Assembly (NCBI GenBank): GCA_049317645.1
Contig: JBMOHV010000001.1
Coordinates: forward strand, 1 to 64,000
Origin: SYHX01 sp049317645
GTDB lineage: Bacteria > Bacteroidota > Bacteroidia > UBA7662
Direction: 5' to 3'
DNA length: 64,000 nt
The number at the start of each line of letters is the position of its first letter. Position 1 is the first letter of the stretch. Below the pieces are notes generated by a model. The model was not told where the DNA came from. It searched no databases and saw only the letters and a program-made list of their open reading frames with translations. A program made the translations under genes and the position numbers. Positions 24,776 to 34,543 of this stretch are shown in pieces.

Positions 24776-26521
24776 CTACAACCCCCTTAGGGGCTTGTTT
24801 CGCAGGTGTTTAACCCGAAAACCCCATTCCAGGCTGCGTTGACCCTGCGGTTCAAGGTTCAACTCCCACCGAACCAGACCAGGAAAAGGGGTCTCGGGAG
24901 GGGTGGGGAAACGGGCCCCTTCGGCCGTCAAATCCAAAACCTCCAGGTCCTTTTGGAGGCTGACCGGGTATTGGTCTTCGATGCGAATGCGCACAGGCCC
25001 GGGGCGACTGTTCCTCAAATCAATGCGGTAACCGTAGTGCCGTACCACCCACTGATCCAATCGAAAGCGCTGGTTTTTGAAAATGGCCGCCGGTTGGTAC
25101 TGAACTTGGACCAAATCGTCCGTTCCCAGCGACAAGGCCACGCTATCGGCGGCATGGGCCCAACGAATGTTTTGTTCACCCACCCGGTTTCCATCCACCG
25201 AGATCATGCATGGACCATCCACCCAATCCAAAAGGGACGAATCCCGGAGCACCCCCATCAAATAAACCCTGGGCTGTTGGCGAGGGGCCGTATAACGCCA
25301 CAATTCCACGTCGAGACTGCGTGCATCCAAGGGTTGCCAGACCTCCGAACCGGAGGCCATTCGAAGGGGATTGGACGGTTTGTAGGCAAAGGCCGATCCC
25401 TGTATCCTGCGTTCAACCTCCGGCAGATCCAAAGCCTCCAACTCATTCCAATTCATGGGGGTTGATGCTTCGGATGACTCAGGGACCGCACGGGATGGTT
25501 GGGCCCTCGATTTGCTTTGGAGACTGCTCACGGTCTCTATCCGATCCGGACTTCCAACCATGGAGCGATAATAGTCCAGATACCAAGGGGTGAGGACCGG
25601 CAATTCAAGACCAACCGAGGGGCTATGCGTCAAAAAATCAACAGGGACCCCGTCCCAATCCTGACCGCTTTGTTGATACGAACGGGCCCCCAGTCGCAAG
25701 GCGATGCGGGACTTGTTCACATCCACATCCATTTCATAGGCAGGGTTCCAACCCGCTTGCGGGCAAAAAACCTCCAAACCCACCTGCCCATTTTTGCCAA
25801 CCATGGCGGGCTGGGCTTCCAGTTGAAGGACCAATCCCTTATCCATGTTTTGGATTTTGTTACGCCAATAGAGAACACCGGATTCAAGCTCCCCGGAACG
25901 TCGAGTGAGGGAATCCAGGGTACGCTGGCAGGCTAGTTTGGCACGACCCACCTGAGCCATGCGTAGACGAAAAGGCTCCGCCCCTTTGAGCCACTCTTGG
26001 GATGAACCCGCCTCGCCGGATGATACGGACGGAGAGCTCGTGCCACTTTTGCTTTGGATCGGATTCCGACCCAGGAGAGCCATCAAATACTGTTCCTCCG
26101 ACTGATAGGAAACCATTTCCACCTGTTGATCCTCCAGCAAACGACGATTCAAACCCAGGGCTTTTTCGGCATGGCGCAGGCTATCGTTCCAAGACTCCGG
26201 AACCGGCAAGGTTTCCCAGCGATAATCGGTCATTCGCAATCCTGGGCTGGACTTGATGCGCAAGGTCGATGCATCCAAGGCGGTGGCCCATCCGCCCAAT
26301 ACCCAACGCTGCATTCCTCCTTCAATTTTCCCGGAAACCCCGTAACGCAGCACCGCACCGGATCGGAACAATTGAACATGCTCCAGACGGATTGTTTTGG
26401 TTTCGGCGGCCCGCAGGGGCTGTGCCCATAGATTCGGTGAAGTCAATACCAACAGAAGGAATAACAAAACCCCTGCCACCCAAAGTCCAGCGCGAGCAAC
26501 GAAAGAATTCTGCTTTTTCAT
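24776..26521 (-). CDS. Exported MuiA/DUF4139-family protein
   Basis: A 581-residue exported protein with a signal peptide (LWVAGVLLFLLLVLTSPNLWAQ). The N-terminal part resembles DUF4140 (VQLFRSGAVLRYGVSG, then an alpha-helical region around residues 90-230 with coiled-coil character). The C-terminal DUF4139 beta-rich part includes PAYEMDVDVNKSRIALRLGA, RIDLRNSRPGPVRIRIEDQ and a closing LVRWELNLEPQGQRSLEW. Such proteins are called mucoidy inhibitor A-like; no activity is established. A Ser-rich linker near residues 160-175 separates helical segments. It follows cbs by 19 bases and is probably in its transcript. Confidence 0.78.
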   Translation of the reverse strand: MKKQNSFVARAGLWVAGVLLFLLLVLTSPNLWAQPLRAAETKTIRLEHVQLFRSGAVLRYGVSGKIEGGMQRWVLGGWATALDASTLRIKSSPGLRMTDYRWETLPVPESWNDSLRHAEKALGLNRRLLEDQQVEMVSYQSEEQYLMALLGRNPIQSKSGTSSPSVSSGEAGSSQEWLKGAEPFRLRMAQVGRAKLACQRTLDSLTRRSGELESGVLYWRNKIQNMDKGLVLQLEAQPAMVGKNGQVGLEVFCPQAGWNPAYEMDVDVNKSRIALRLGARSYQQSGQDWDGVPVDFLTHSPSVGLELPVLTPWYLDYYRSMVGSPDRIETVSSLQSKSRAQPSRAVPESSEASTPMNWNELEALDLPEVERRIQGSAFAYKPSNPLRMASGSEVWQPLDARSLDVELWRYTAPRQQPRVYLMGVLRDSSLLDWVDGPCMISVDGNRVGEQNIRWAHAADSVALSLGTDDLVQVQYQPAAIFKNQRFRLDQWVVRHYGYRIDLRNSRPGPVRIRIEDQYPVSLQKDLEVLDLTAEGARFPTPPETPFPGLVRWELNLEPQGQRSLEWGFRVKHLRNKPLRGL

Positions 26522-26540
26522 AACATACTAGAATTTAGAC

Positions 26541-27902
26541 CTAAAGGAAGGCTGATAACAAATCATGCTGGGTCAAAATATGCCAGGAACCGTCCGGCAT
26601 ACGAACCATAATAGCCTCTGAGTCAGGACGAATGAGAGGAATGAGGCGTTGAACTTTGGTGCTGGAATCGACATGCGGAAAGGGAGGCTCCATATGCGGT
26701 GCCACCTGTTCGGCGGATAGATCGGGATGGGACAATAGCTTTTGTAACAATTTGCGCTCCGACAACGAACCCACCCAATTTCCTTCCGCATCCTGAACGG
26801 GCAACTGCGATATCTGGTGTTTGCGCATTTTGGCGACAGCTTCCCCAATGGTTTCCCAATGACCCACCTTGACCAAGGGCTGTGTTCCCCGCCTTAGGAC
26901 CAGCCCCGCGGCATCATCCGCGGTATCACTCAGGTAGCCCCGCTCCCTCATCCATGCATCGTTGAACATTTTGTTCAAGTAGCGGGTACCGTGATCATGA
27001 AAAATGACCACCACCACATCCCCCGATTTCAATTGACCCCCCAGCTGCAAGAGCCCCGCCATGGCCGCCCCCGCAGAATTTCCGGCAAAGATCCCTTCTT
27101 CGCGGGCAATCCTTCGGGTCATCAGGGCCGCGTCCCGGTCGGTAACCTTCTCAAAAAGGTCAATCAATGAAAAATCCACGTTGGCCGGCAAAAAATCCTC
27201 GCCAATGCCCTCGGTTACGTAGGGGTAGATTTCTTGTTTGTCAAAAACCCCGGTTTCCTTGTATTTTTTGAAAACCGAGCCGTAGGTGTCAATGCCCCAA
27301 ACTTTGATGTTGGGGTTCTTGGATTTGAGGTAGCGGGCCGTGCCCGAAATCGTCCCCCCCGTTCCGACTCCAACCACCAAGTGCGTCACACGGCCTTCGG
27401 TTTGTTCCCAGATTTCTGGACCGGTTTGTTCAAAATGAGCCTGTCGATTCGATAAATTATCGTATTGATTGGCCTTCCAAGAATGGGGGGTTTCCAACGC
27501 CAAACGAGACGAAACGCTGTAATACGAGCGAGGATCTTCCGGGTCCACATTGGTTGGGCAAACAACGACCTCCGCACCCAATGCCCTCAGGGCATCCACT
27601 TTTTCGCGGGATTGTTTGTCGGTGGTCGTAAAAATGCAACGGTACCCCTTGACCACGGCGGCCATGGCCAAACCCATGCCCGTATTGCCCGATGTTCCTT
27701 CGATGATGGTGTAACCCGGTTGGAGCAACCCGGCCGCTTCGGCATCTTCAATCATCTTGAGGGCCATCCGATCCTTGGTCGAATGACCCGGGTTAAAGGT
27801 TTCAACCTTGGCCAATACCGTGGCCGGCAATCCGGAACAAAGGCGGTTGATCCGGACCATGGGGGTATTCCCAACTGTTTGCAAAATATTTTCGAACCAC
27901 AT
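26541..27902 (-). CDS. cbs: Cystathionine beta-synthase with CBS domain pair
   Basis: PLP enzyme condensing serine (or O-acetylserine) with homocysteine to cystathionine. The PLP lysine is Lys43 in GHSTKDRMAL. The substrate loop is EGTSGNTGMG and the phosphate loop GVGTGGTISG. After about residue 330 come two CBS domains (HWETIGEAVAKMRKHQISQLPV and a second ending in LTQHDLLSAFL), which distinguish it from plain cysteine synthase. In related enzymes these domains bind adenosyl ligands. 453 residues, normal for the full-length type. A perfect promoter box sits 4 bases before the ATG, so translation is probably leaderless. Confidence 0.88.
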   Translation of the reverse strand: MWFENILQTVGNTPMVRINRLCSGLPATVLAKVETFNPGHSTKDRMALKMIEDAEAAGLLQPGYTIIEGTSGNTGMGLAMAAVVKGYRCIFTTTDKQSREKVDALRALGAEVVVCPTNVDPEDPRSYYSVSSRLALETPHSWKANQYDNLSNRQAHFEQTGPEIWEQTEGRVTHLVVGVGTGGTISGTARYLKSKNPNIKVWGIDTYGSVFKKYKETGVFDKQEIYPYVTEGIGEDFLPANVDFSLIDLFEKVTDRDAALMTRRIAREEGIFAGNSAGAAMAGLLQLGGQLKSGDVVVVIFHDHGTRYLNKMFNDAWMRERGYLSDTADDAAGLVLRRGTQPLVKVGHWETIGEAVAKMRKHQISQLPVQDAEGNWVGSLSERKLLQKLLSHPDLSAEQVAPHMEPPFPHVDSSTKVQRLIPLIRPDSEAIMVRMPDGSWHILTQHDLLSAFL

Positions 27903-27906
27903 GTCC

Positions 27907-27914
27907 CAAAATTA
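27907..27914 (-). promoter_or_regulatory. -7 box (TAATTTTG) of cbs
   Basis: Perfect TAnnTTTG on the minus strand, ending 4 bases before the cbs ATG at 27902; the closest spacing seen, shared with hldD and the 34-kb cytochrome gene. Confidence 0.6.
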
Positions 27915-27932
27915 GACCAAGGCAGCGACGAC

Positions 27933-27963
27933 TTGTTGCACTGCCTTCAACAACGTACTTTTA
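27933..27963 (+). promoter_or_regulatory. Probable promoter of the NfeD-type gene
   Basis: TTG at 27933-27935, a 20-base spacer and TACTTTTA at 27956-27963 (one mismatch to TAnnTTTG), ending 8 bases before ATG 27972. Confidence 0.45.
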
Positions 27964-27971
27964 ATGTGCCA

Positions 27972-29399
27972 ATGAAAACCCGATTCCGCCTTCTTTTTTT
28001 GAGCCGCAAGGCCGTTGCCTTGTGGGTTATAACCCTTGTTTGGGGGCTTTGGGGGCCGTCATTGGCCGAGGGAAACACGGAGGGAAACGCCTTCAAAAAG
28101 CTCCCACTGCCCGCCCTCTGGGCCCCAACAGCGCAACCCTGCCGGGTTTATCGCATGGATTTGCTGGAACCTGTGGATGCCCCCATGTGGCGGAGGGTGC
28201 AATTGGCCCTCCAAGAGGCCAACCAACTCAAGAGCGATCTGATCTTCATACGGCTGAATACCTACGGTGGCCGGGTGGATTTTGCCGACAGCATCCGGAC
28301 CCGCCTTCTTCAAAGCCCCCTTCCTGTGGTGGTCTGGGTTGATAACAACGCCGCTTCGGCCGGGGCCCTCATCGCCCTCTCCGCCAACCGAATTTACATG
28401 AACCCCAGCGCCAGCATGGGTGCAGCAACCGTGGTCAACCAACAAGGCGAAGCCGTCCCCGACAAATACCAATCCTACATGAGGGCCACCATGCGGGCCA
28501 CGGCCCAAGCCCGTCAGCGCAACCCTCGACTGGCCGAATGCATGGTCGATCCGGACCTCGGCTACCCCGGCGTTGTGGATTCCGGCAAGGTCCTCACCCT
28601 AACCGCATCCGAAGCCGAAAAGCTGGGGATGAGCGACGGGACCGCCTCCAATGCCCAGCAGGTTTTGCGAAGCGTGGGGGTATCCAAAAGCGTCTTGGTT
28701 CAACAAAAACTAGGACTTCTGGACCGCTTCCTCCAATTTCTACTGAACCCGGCTGTTCAATCCATTCTGATTTTGCTGATGCTGGGCGGGCTGTATTTGG
28801 AACTCCAAAGCCCTGGCATTGGCCTCCCCATCGTTGTTTCGGTCCTGGCCGCCGCCCTATATTTTGCCCCTCTCTACCTGGAGGGCCTGGCGACCTATGC
28901 CGAGATTTGGTTGTTTGTGGCCGGGCTCCTGCTGCTGGCCTTGGAGATATGGGTTTTGCCTGGCACCGGCTGGGCCGGAGCCCTGGGTCTCGCCGCGATT
29001 TTTCTGGCCCTGGTCGCCTCTATGTTGGATAACCAGGGCTTGGATATAAGCCCGGAAGGAACCAACCGGGGTTTGGGCTTGGCGACCGCAGTACTGGCCG
29101 TTCTTGTTCCCCTGCTGGCCTTGGGGACCGCTTTTTTGTTATGGGGGGAACGGCTGTTCAGTCACGGTCCCCTTCGCCGATGGGTTCTACAGAGTCCTGA
29201 AGTCACCGAGGATACCGCCCTCAGCAGCCCCGAAGACCCAAGCGCCGTTGCCCATACCCGACTCATACCGGCGGGCAAAATTCTTTACCAAGGCCGTATC
29301 GAAGAAGCCCATGCCGTTGATGGTTGGATCGAAGCCGGAACGGCGGTGCGGATTCTGCGCAAGGAACAAAACCGCTGGTACGTCCAAAAGTCTGACTAA
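27972..29399 (+). CDS. NfeD/ClpP-type membrane serine protease
   Basis: A 475-residue protein of the long NfeD type. A signal/anchor helix (AVALWVITLVWGLWG) leads into a ClpP-like protease domain whose Ser-Lys dyad is Ser129 (NNAASAGALIAL) and Lys165 (VPDKYQSYMRA). Next come four or five membrane helices (about residues 255-395) and a C-terminal OB-fold NfeD domain near AGKILYQGRIEEAHAVDGW. Family members are thought to cleave stomatin-like partners. No stomatin gene is adjacent. The frame is open far upstream, overlapping cbs; ATG 27972 fits the signal peptide and promoter spacing. Confidence 0.85.
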   Translation: MKTRFRLLFLSRKAVALWVITLVWGLWGPSLAEGNTEGNAFKKLPLPALWAPTAQPCRVYRMDLLEPVDAPMWRRVQLALQEANQLKSDLIFIRLNTYGGRVDFADSIRTRLLQSPLPVVVWVDNNAASAGALIALSANRIYMNPSASMGAATVVNQQGEAVPDKYQSYMRATMRATAQARQRNPRLAECMVDPDLGYPGVVDSGKVLTLTASEAEKLGMSDGTASNAQQVLRSVGVSKSVLVQQKLGLLDRFLQFLLNPAVQSILILLMLGGLYLELQSPGIGLPIVVSVLAAALYFAPLYLEGLATYAEIWLFVAGLLLLALEIWVLPGTGWAGALGLAAIFLALVASMLDNQGLDISPEGTNRGLGLATAVLAVLVPLLALGTAFLLWGERLFSHGPLRRWVLQSPEVTEDTALSSPEDPSAVAHTRLIPAGKILYQGRIEEAHAVDGWIEAGTAVRILRKEQNRWYVQKSD

Positions 29400-29411
29400 G
29401 ACCAGAGCCAA

Positions 29412-29427
29412 CGAGGGAACGCCCTCG
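29412..29427 (+). other. Hairpin between the NfeD-type gene and pyrG
   Basis: CGAGGG / AACG / CCCTCG, a perfect 6-bp stem 12 bases after the NfeD-type stop. No T-run follows, so it is not a standard terminator. A near-consensus box TACCTTTA follows at 29444-29451, about 20 bases before the pyrG start. Confidence 0.4.
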
Positions 29428-29471
29428 GGGCCTCAAAAAGTCATACCTTTAGACCCCGTAAACAGACCATA

Positions 29472-31091
29472 GTGGCCAAATATGTATTCGTTACGGGCGG
29501 TGTAACCTCTTCCTTGGGCAAGGGTATCCTGGCCGCATCCCTCGCCAAATTGCTCCAAGCCCGGGGACTCCGGGTGACCATCCAAAAACTGGATCCCTAC
29601 ATCAACGTAGATCCCGGAACGCTCAACCCCTACGAGCACGGTGAGTGTTATGTTACAGAGGACGGAGCCGAAACGGACCTGGATTTGGGGCATTACGAGC
29701 GCTTTTTGGGTATTCGCACAACGCAGGCCAACAACGTCACCACCGGTCGCATTTATAGCACGGTGATCGACAACGAACGACGGGGGGATTACCTGGGCAA
29801 AACCGTCCAAGTCATTCCGCACATCACCGACGAAATCAAAACCCGGATTCTCACCTTGGGTCAGAACAATACCTACGATGTTATCATCACCGAAATTGGT
29901 GGAACCGTTGGAGACATCGAATCCCTGCCCTACATCGAGGCCATCCGTCAACTCCGCCTGGAATTAGGCGAGGGGCAATCCATGGTCTTGCACTTGACCC
30001 TGCTCCCTTACTTACGGGCTGCCGGGGAACTCAAGACCAAACCTACCCAACACTCTGTCAAGATGTTATTGGAAATCGGTGTCCAACCGGATGTCCTGAT
30101 TTGCCGCACCGAACACCCCATTACCAACGAAATTCGCCGCAAGGTGGCCCTTTTTTGCAACGTGACCCCGGATGCCGTCATCGAGGCTTTGGACGCCCCC
30201 AGCATCTACGAAGTTCCCCTCAAGATGGCCCGCGAAAAATTGGATATCTTGGTCCTGAGGAAGTTAAAATTACGTCCCCCGCACCGTGCCGATCTTTCGT
30301 CTTGGAAGGCCTTTGTGCACCGACTCAACCATCCCAAACAGACCGTGCATATCGGTTTGGTGGGCAAGTACGTGGAGCTCAAAGACTCCTACCTATCCAT
30401 TGCCGAGGCCTTGAGGCATGCCGGTGCGACCCTCGAAACCCGTGTTCAAATCGAGTGGATTCATTCCGAAAAACTAGAAGCAGGGAGCATCGAAGCCACC
30501 ATGCTAGGCCTGGATGCCATTTTGGTGGCCCCCGGTTTTGGCGTTCGAGGATGGGAAGGCAAAATCCAAGCCATACGTTATGCCCGGACGACCGGGCTGC
30601 CGTTTTTGGGCATCTGCCTTGGCATGCAATGCGCCACCGTTGAATTTGCCCGCCATGTCGCCGGACTCAAAGGAGCCGATTCCACCGAGATGAATCCCAA
30701 AACCCGCTACCCTGTCATCGACCTCATGAACAACCAGGTGGGGATTGCCAACAAAGGAGGAACCATGCGGCTTGGGTCCTATCCCTGCCGCATCCAGACC
30801 GGGACATTGGCTTCCAAAGCCTACGGCAAAACCAAGACCATTCACGAAAGGCATCGACACCGTTACGAACTGAACAACAAATTCAAGGATCGCCTGTCCG
30901 AAGCCGGTCTGCGGATGAGCGGCGTCAACCCGGACCTGGACTTGGTTGAAATGATCGAATTGCCCGGGCATCCTTGGTTTGTGGGGACCCAATTTCACCC
31001 CGAATATTCCAGTACCGTGGAACGTCCACACCCTTTGTTTGTGTCTTTTGTTCAAGCAGCTCTCCAAAACCATTCCCAGCGTGTCCACTAA
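29472..31091 (+). CDS. pyrG: CTP synthase
   Basis: Aminates UTP to CTP using glutamine. The synthetase domain opens YVFVTGGVTSSLGKGILAAS and carries DPYINVDPGTLNPYEHGE and EIGGTVGDIES. The glutaminase domain has the nucleophile Cys in FLGICLGMQC and the His/Glu of HPEYSS. 539 residues, full length. The start is GTG 29472; no ATG fits the conserved N-terminus (M-A-K-Y-V-F-V-T-G-G). The last 11 bases overlap the GTG start of yidC, so the two are likely translated from one message. Confidence 0.95.
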   Translation: MAKYVFVTGGVTSSLGKGILAASLAKLLQARGLRVTIQKLDPYINVDPGTLNPYEHGECYVTEDGAETDLDLGHYERFLGIRTTQANNVTTGRIYSTVIDNERRGDYLGKTVQVIPHITDEIKTRILTLGQNNTYDVIITEIGGTVGDIESLPYIEAIRQLRLELGEGQSMVLHLTLLPYLRAAGELKTKPTQHSVKMLLEIGVQPDVLICRTEHPITNEIRRKVALFCNVTPDAVIEALDAPSIYEVPLKMAREKLDILVLRKLKLRPPHRADLSSWKAFVHRLNHPKQTVHIGLVGKYVELKDSYLSIAEALRHAGATLETRVQIEWIHSEKLEAGSIEATMLGLDAILVAPGFGVRGWEGKIQAIRYARTTGLPFLGICLGMQCATVEFARHVAGLKGADSTEMNPKTRYPVIDLMNNQVGIANKGGTMRLGSYPCRIQTGTLASKAYGKTKTIHERHRHRYELNNKFKDRLSEAGLRMSGVNPDLDLVEMIELPGHPWFVGTQFHPEYSSTVERPHPLFVSFVQAALQNHSQRVH

Positions 31092-32916
31092 ATCCAGCTT
31101 CGATCGCAATACCTTGACCGGCCTCTTTTTGATGGGCTTGATTTTGGTCTTGTATTCCCTGTGGTTCCCCCCCACGGCCACCCCACCCGAGCCCCAAGCC
31201 AATCCCCAAAACAAGACGACCCTGGCACCGGGTCGTTCCACGGATGGTTCTACCGAATCCCAGGGCGCGGACCAGCCCAACAACCAAGAAACAGTCCAGA
31301 CCGATACCGCCCTTGCCTTTGGGCCTTGGACCGCCGCAACGCAGGGAACCGAAACCTCCCATACGCTCAGCAACGGTGACCTCACCCTCACCTTCTCCTC
31401 CAAAGGGGGCGTGCTACGCCAAGCTTCCCTCCAAAATTTCAAAACCTATCAGGGCCAAGCCCTGGAAATTTTTGATTCAACGGGAAGTCAAATGCATTAC
31501 GCCTTGGTGACCGATCGGACCATCATTCGCAGTGATCAATGTTATTTCGAAGTCCTTCCCACCTCCTCGGAATTGGCCTTGGATTACGCCTTGAACTTGG
31601 GCGAAGGCCGCCGGATTATTCATCGGTATCGCCTGGATACCAGCGGTTACCGTGTGTCGATGGGGGTGCGTTTTGAAGGGCTGGAGGGCCTGATACGCAA
31701 TGACTACACCACCCTTGAATGGAGTGGAACCGGACCCAACCAAGAAAGGGATGTCGCCGAAGAACGCAAAGTCCTCGAAATGGTCTATCGATTCCGAGGC
31801 GAGGATCCCGAATCGATGAGCCTTTCCTCCGAAAACCAGGAAGACCTTCGTAACAACCTTCAGTGGATTTCTTTTCGTCAAAAATTTTTCTGTGCCGTCT
31901 TGGGAGCCGATCAATTTTTTGATGGAGCCAAAATTAGCGGCCAAGGATCCGAAGCCCCCCATCAAACCGGCAGCTTCCGCGCCGAGGTCACCCTGGATTT
32001 GCGCGCTCCCTCCACCGAAACCTTTGGCATGTGGATGTACTTGGGGCCCAATCACTTTCAAACCCTCAAATCCTTGGATGCCGGACTCGAAAACCAAGTA
32101 CCCCTGGGTTGGGGCATTTTTGGGTGGGTGAACCGTTTGTTGGTCATTCCCGTCTTTAACTGGCTGGACACCTTTGGTTGGAATTATGGCTGGATTATTT
32201 TGGCACTGACCTTGATAATCAAAGTATTGTTATTTCCGCTCACCTACAAATCCCTGGTCAGTGGGGCCAAAATGAAAGTCCTCAAGCCGGAAATCGACGA
32301 GCTCAAAGCCAAATTCGAAAAAGACCCAACCCGCATGCAGAGCGAGCAAATGAAGCTTTTCCAAAAAGCAGGCGTCAATCCGCTGGGCGGCTGCTTGCCC
32401 ATGCTTTTGCAGCTTCCCATTTTGATCGCTCTTTTTAATTTTTTTCCGGCCTCCATCGAACTTCGGCAGCAGGGCTTTTTGTGGGCCGATGATTTGTCCA
32501 CCTACGATTCCATCCTGGACCTGCCCTTCACCATCCCCTTCTACGGAGCCCATGTCAGCCTGTTCACCTTGCTAATGACCGCATCCACCTTGCTGTACAC
32601 CCGCTTGTCCAACCAAATGAGCGGTGTTACCGGACAAATGAAGGTGATGGGCTATGTCATGCCTTTGATGTTCATTCCAGTCCTCAATTCGTATTCGGCG
32701 GCCTTGAGTTATTACTACTTTTTGGCCAACATGGTTTCCTTCGGTCAGCAATGGCTGGTCCGTCGTTTTGTGATTAACGAAGAGGCTCTTTTGAAACAAA
32801 TCGAGGAAAACAAAAAGAAGCCGGTGAAGAAATCTTCCTTTCAGCAAAAAATGGAGGATTTAGCCAAAAAAGCCAGGGAGAATCGCAAAACACCTCCTGC
32901 GCCCCGCAGCAAATAA
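31081..32916 (+). CDS. yidC: Membrane protein insertase YidC
   Basis: Inserts and folds inner-membrane proteins, alone or with Sec. In order: an N-terminal helix FDRNTLTGLFLMGLIL; a low-complexity Pro/Gln/Thr linker; a large periplasmic beta-domain (about residues 95-340); then the five-helix insertase core with the conserved amphipathic EIDELKAKFEKDP, NPLGGCLPMLLQLPILIALF and the C-terminal LSYYYFLANMVSFGQQWLV. The tail is Lys-rich (ENKKKPVKKSSFQQKM), suited to ribosome contact. The GTG 31081 start (611 residues) overlaps pyrG by 11 bases. It was chosen because FDRNT is the usual YidC start in this phylum. Confidence 0.93.
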   Translation: MSTKSSFDRNTLTGLFLMGLILVLYSLWFPPTATPPEPQANPQNKTTLAPGRSTDGSTESQGADQPNNQETVQTDTALAFGPWTAATQGTETSHTLSNGDLTLTFSSKGGVLRQASLQNFKTYQGQALEIFDSTGSQMHYALVTDRTIIRSDQCYFEVLPTSSELALDYALNLGEGRRIIHRYRLDTSGYRVSMGVRFEGLEGLIRNDYTTLEWSGTGPNQERDVAEERKVLEMVYRFRGEDPESMSLSSENQEDLRNNLQWISFRQKFFCAVLGADQFFDGAKISGQGSEAPHQTGSFRAEVTLDLRAPSTETFGMWMYLGPNHFQTLKSLDAGLENQVPLGWGIFGWVNRLLVIPVFNWLDTFGWNYGWIILALTLIIKVLLFPLTYKSLVSGAKMKVLKPEIDELKAKFEKDPTRMQSEQMKLFQKAGVNPLGGCLPMLLQLPILIALFNFFPASIELRQQGFLWADDLSTYDSILDLPFTIPFYGAHVSLFTLLMTASTLLYTRLSNQMSGVTGQMKVMGYVMPLMFIPVLNSYSAALSYYYFLANMVSFGQQWLVRRFVINEEALLKQIEENKKKPVKKSSFQQKMEDLAKKARENRKTPPAPRSK

Positions 32917-32922
32917 TCGCGT

Positions 32923-34038
32923 TTGCTATCCCTGGGATTTGACGCCAAAAGGGCCCTGTACAATACTTCAGGTCTAGGCAATTATGCCCGGACCTTGCTG
33001 GGCAACCTGCTTGCACAATCCCCTGAGCATCAATACCACCTGTACGCCCCCGCTCGAAAAGATTCAGGGGTCAACCCTCGCATCGCAGCATTCCAACACC
33101 CATCGCAGCATCTTCACTTGGACTGCAGGTTGGGGGCCCATCTTCATCGCACATTGGGCATGCGCAGCCAGGTTCTGCGAGACAGGGTCCAGGTTTATCA
33201 CGGGCTGAGCAACGAAATTCCCTTGGACTTGGTGGGCAGCGGGGTCCAAACAATTCTGACCGTTCATGACCTCCTGTTTATGGACCTACCACTTACCTAT
33301 CCTTGGTTGGATCGTCAGATTTACCGGTTCAAAACCCAATCCGGTCTTGCCAAAGCCGACCGGGTGGTGGCCATCAGCCAAACAACCCGCGATCGACTGG
33401 TCCATTATTTTCCACAAATCCAAAACCGCGTCGAGGTCATCTACCAACCTTGTGCCCCGGATTATTACCAAGACCCTTGGGCCCAACCTACGGTCCACCC
33501 TTTCATCCCGGAAGAACCCTATTGGCTCTATGTGGGCCGTATCGAAGCCCGCAAAAACCTGCGAGGCATCCTCAAGGCTTTGAGAGCCCTGCCATCCCCT
33601 GAGCGCCTGCCCCTGGTCATCATCGGCCAAGGCGGCGCCGAGGCCGCTGCATGCCGCCAAATGGGGAGTGCATGGGGGTTGGACCTCCGATGGATGGCCC
33701 AACCCAGCGGGAGCCTGCGACCCTGGTACCAACGAGCGACGGCCTTGGTCTACCCCTCGGTAGCCGAAGGTTTTGGTTTACCCGTGGCGGAAGCCCTGCT
33801 TTCCGGTTGCCCCGTCGTAACTTCGGAGAACACCTCCATGGCCGAATTCAGCGGATCCCACGCCATCTTGGTCAACCCCAACGATACCGATTCCTTGATG
33901 ATGGGATTGCAACAAAGCCAGGCCGCGGAATACGCATCCCTCGAAAGTCGCCAAAGAGCCCGACAAAGCATCCTTCAACTTTTGGATCCGTGCCTCCTGA
34001 CCCAAAAATGGTTGGACCTCTATCAGCAAATGGCCTAA
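32923..34038 (+). CDS. Glycosyltransferase family 4
   Basis: GT-B fold retaining glycosyltransferase of 371 residues. The N-terminal domain begins LGFDAKRALYNTSGLGNYAR, with the Gly-rich acceptor loop. The C-terminal domain contains YVGRIEARKNLRGILKAL and the nucleotide-sugar motif VAEGFGLPVAEALLSGCP (E-x7-E). The sugar and acceptor are unknown; mannosyltransferase-like is the nearest general class. TTG 32923 is the only suitable start and lies 6 bases after yidC, so it probably belongs to the pyrG-yidC transcript. An LPS or exopolysaccharide role would fit hldD but is inference. Confidence 0.85.
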   Translation: MLSLGFDAKRALYNTSGLGNYARTLLGNLLAQSPEHQYHLYAPARKDSGVNPRIAAFQHPSQHLHLDCRLGAHLHRTLGMRSQVLRDRVQVYHGLSNEIPLDLVGSGVQTILTVHDLLFMDLPLTYPWLDRQIYRFKTQSGLAKADRVVAISQTTRDRLVHYFPQIQNRVEVIYQPCAPDYYQDPWAQPTVHPFIPEEPYWLYVGRIEARKNLRGILKALRALPSPERLPLVIIGQGGAEAAACRQMGSAWGLDLRWMAQPSGSLRPWYQRATALVYPSVAEGFGLPVAEALLSGCPVVTSENTSMAEFSGSHAILVNPNDTDSLMMGLQQSQAAEYASLESRQRARQSILQLLDPCLLTQKWLDLYQQMA

Positions 34039-34075
34039 ACCGCGTTGATAACCTAAGCCGAGCGCAATTCTTCGG

Positions 34076-34083
34076 TAAATTTG
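34076..34083 (+). promoter_or_regulatory. -7 box (TAAATTTG) of the cytochrome-OB-YceI cluster
   Basis: Perfect TAnnTTTG on the plus strand, ending 4 bases before ATG 34088. It would separate transcription of the three-gene cluster from the upstream glycosyltransferase. Confidence 0.6.
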
Positions 34084-34087
34084 TTCA

Positions 34088-34540
34088 ATGTCTCATCAGA
34101 TAACCACCCGTCCCGTCTCAACATCCTTGTTAACGGTTTCCTTGGGGCTCTTGCTCCTGGTTGCGGGATGTCAACACGAATCCCTGGCTCCTCCCAACCT
34201 GGATCCAGACTATATAAGCAGCCCTTGTTCCCCGGATTCCGCGTATTTCGTCCGCGATGTTTTGCCCATCCTGGCCAGCAATTGCGCTGTCAGCGGTTGC
34301 CACGATGCCTCAACCCGAGCAGAAGGCGTTCGATTGGATCATTACCAGGCCGTCATTCAAACAGCGGAAGTCCGGGCCGGAGATCCTGACAACAGCGAAC
34401 TGTTCGAGGTTTGTGTGGAAACCAGCCCCGATAAACGCATGCCTCCTCCGCCCCGTTCACCGCTCAGTCCGGGCCAGGTGGAAACCCTCCGTCGCTGGAT
34501 CGCCCAAGGGGCCCGCAACAACCACTGCACCGACAATTAA
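34088..34540 (+). CDS. Small c-type cytochrome-like lipoprotein (CX4CH)
   Basis: A 150-residue lipoprotein. The signal peptide ends in a lipobox (LLLLVAGC, Cys near residue 28). The mature domain begins with a PCSPDSAYFVRDVLPILASNC stretch (two parts) and carries a haem-like motif C-AVSG-C-H, with four rather than two residues between the cysteines. KRMPPPP near residue 117 could supply a Met ligand, and LRRWIAQGA near the end is typical of planctomycete-type and Bacteroidota c-cytochrome domains. Haem binding is inferred. It is followed after 3 bases by the OB-fold gene and then a YceI protein, a recurring Bacteroidota trio. Confidence 0.75.
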   Translation: MSHQITTRPVSTSLLTVSLGLLLLVAGCQHESLAPPNLDPDYISSPCSPDSAYFVRDVLPILASNCAVSGCHDASTRAEGVRLDHYQAVIQTAEVRAGDPDNSELFEVCVETSPDKRMPPPPRSPLSPGQVETLRRWIAQGARNNHCTDN

Positions 34541-34543
34541 ACC